6,966 bases of DNA. Origin: Pseudomonadota bacterium (GTDB lineage: Bacteria; Pseudomonadota; Gammaproteobacteria; Burkholderiales; Burkholderiaceae_C). The DNA lies in NCBI GenBank assembly GCA_023435325.1, contig JAEYRT010000267.1:1-6966 (forward strand), in the 5' to 3' direction. Below, one piece after another: positions 6,701-6,966 of the stretch; within the stretch, counting starts at the first letter, position 1, and each line of letters opens with the position of its first letter. Made by a program: the position numbers and the translations under genes. The notes beneath the pieces are model-generated. The model worked only from the letters and a program-made list of their open reading frames with translations, ran no database searches and was not told the DNA's origin.

Positions 6701-6966
6701 GATGGTCTGGAAGTGGCCCGGCACATCCGCCAGAACCCCCAATGGAAGGAATTGCCCGTGTGGGCGCTGACCGCGCAAGCCCGGCTCGAAGAGCGGCATG
6801 CCATTTTGCAAAGCGGCATGCATGGTCACTTGACCAAACCCATCAACGCGCAGGTGCTCTACAGCACATTGACACAGGCCTTCTCGCAAACGCCGCGCCA
6901 TGCATCTGCCGCACCTGTATCTGTCATGTACCCGCCGCAGACATCGGGGATTGCACAGATCTTGGA
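3701..6966 (+). CDS. Soluble hybrid sensor histidine kinase (PAS x4, HisKA, HATPase, REC x2), 3' end outside the window
   Basis: The frame is open from the ATG at 3701 to the right edge, 1088 codons without a stop. No signal peptide or membrane segment is seen, so it should act in the cytosol. Domains in order: PAS1 (about 16-122), a coiled-coil linker (about 126-155), PAS2 (155-273, starting near TPDIIFIKD), PAS3 (290-400), PAS4 (405-525), a helical linker, and HisKA with the autophosphorylated His556 in MSHEIRTPMN. The HATPase follows, with N-box Asn673 (TNLVSNAVKF), G1 motif DTGIGI at Asp709 and FGGTGLGL at 737-744. REC1 has acidic pair Asp799/Asp800, phosphoacceptor Asp848 in MDWQMPGMDG, Ser879 and Lys901. 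REC2 has Asp950/Asp951, Asp994 in LDVQMPVMDG, Thr1024 and Lys1046. Every key residue for a phosphorelay is present. After REC2 a Pro/Ala-rich linker begins, and in such proteins an Hpt domain often follows (inference). PAS1 holds Cys46, Cys52 and Cys53. The signal and output are unknown, and no cognate regulator is in the window. Confidence 0.95.
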   Translation, partial: MLQDPDTSLPHFIGDAIYRQFFEGSRDEMYLHDRHGRLIAVNQAACSNLGYCCQELVGMHLGELSAELPPDQLASFWNKQLPGQHVVVSNRHRRKDGSSYPLDVHLTCQSFQDHTYFLAVGRPTEDFQRQAEKILQLNTQLQALVEERTKLWRESSHLLNAVMEQTPDIIFIKDCQGRYQYANGALARQLGMAVEDILGRTDFDLYPFQQARLHHSTDLEVLRCNAVRTYEDRMDMQQRQDGKHSYANTMKTPYKDETGTVIGILGISRDVSDVRHAQNEVAHNYEMLRQAERIAKVGSWTLNLHTNTFTSSEMLCQMNGLKPGDPPLTPESLACMIPAEQHARLSAAIQRCVREGISYTVDVEHKRPEGGSFPARIRGQAYRDSDGKITMLHGTLQDLSELVEADLRLQTLADNLPNGAIFRCEQTKEDKLFLRYVSAGIQQLVGVNADLFIHDQKAFTAMLHAEDVQAFFECLQISQHQGTAFDLVSRVRHAEGHYRWLRARAVPRSFHHGTVWEGILLDVTTEYEAQQSLRLAKETAEAAEKAKSEFLATMSHEIRTPMNTVIGMTQLLQQTALSATQRNYLDKINLSANALLKIINDTLDFSKLEAEMLHIDPVDFQLDALLESVATVTGLQAEQKGGEIVYSIAPDVPRHLHGDVQRLSQILTNLVSNAVKFTDHGEIVISMQVQAPNREASPRDCRLHVSVRDTGIGIHPEHMALLFQPFTQAEAHISRRFGGTGLGLSIAHKLVHLMGGEIQVDSEPGRGSTFSFHVQLQAQNHQVSPKNLLTPGQRVLVVDDNQMAREILSSMVSGFGLECTMASNGRDALQELHAANHIHQPYQLVLMDWQMPGMDGLALAEHIRSDQSLSTTPAMLMVSALSRDEVAERVAQLQLQGLLIKPITESTLFNAMQDALQLDSKDGLHIRQVSPGTRLQTPEIMAGRRILVVDDNALNREVAQDLLKLAGVEVTTASSGPQALSIMAQKPFDAVLLDVQMPVMDGLEVARHIRQNPQWKELPVWALTAQARLEERHAILQSGMHGHLTKPINAQVLYSTLTQAFSQTPRHASAAPVSVMYPPQTSGIAQIL

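Noticed and set aside
1..6966. A defence, mobile or secretion system
   Set aside because: No integrase, transposase, nuclease, toxin-antitoxin pair, CRISPR repeat or terminal repeats were seen; all complete genes belong to known families.

Overview
The window reads as ordinary chromosome of a GC-rich betaproteobacterium in the Burkholderiales, most likely Comamonadaceae. This rests on protein resemblance (a FabI with a Burkholderiales-like sequence, a ZIP transporter very like Bordetella BbZIP, a large soluble PAS hybrid kinase) and on codon use that favours G/C at third positions. No mobile element, CRISPR array, tRNA or rRNA was seen. The genus is inferred from memory, not from a search.

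Layout. (1) Bases 1-881, minus strand: the first 293 codons of a YejA-type periplasmic peptide-binding protein; its C-terminal half and any yejBEF partners lie beyond the left edge. (2) 882-980: a divergent intergenic region with a small inverted repeat and the fabI ribosome binding site. (3) 981-1781, plus: complete fabI enoyl-ACP reductase, closed by a strong intrinsic terminator at 1804-1835. (4) 1836-2000: a regulatory region in which a good Fur-box-like palindrome abuts an extended -10 promoter. (5) 2001-2933, plus: complete ZIP-family metal transporter of the GufA/BbZIP type. (6) 3052-3576, plus: complete lipoprotein Cu,Zn superoxide dismutase (sodC), 118 bases after the transporter with no convincing terminator between them. 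(7) 3577-3700: a candidate promoter and an 8-base inverted repeat running into the Shine-Dalgarno. (8) 3701-6966, plus: 1088 codons of a soluble hybrid histidine kinase (four PAS domains, HisKA, HATPase, two receiver domains), cut off by the right edge, where an Hpt domain may follow.

How the genes may work together. The ZIP transporter and SodC form a plausible metal and oxidative-stress pair: the transporter brings in a divalent metal such as Zn or Fe, while SodC is an envelope enzyme that needs Cu and Zn. The Fur-like site upstream suggests iron-responsive control of at least the transporter. FabI is a housekeeping fatty-acid gene isolated by its own terminator. The kinase seems to have its own promoter, and nothing in the window shows its signal or target.

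No previously undescribed system is evident. The points most worth checking are the Fur-like site over the ZIP promoter, the inverted repeat at the kinase start, and the ZIP-sodC pairing.
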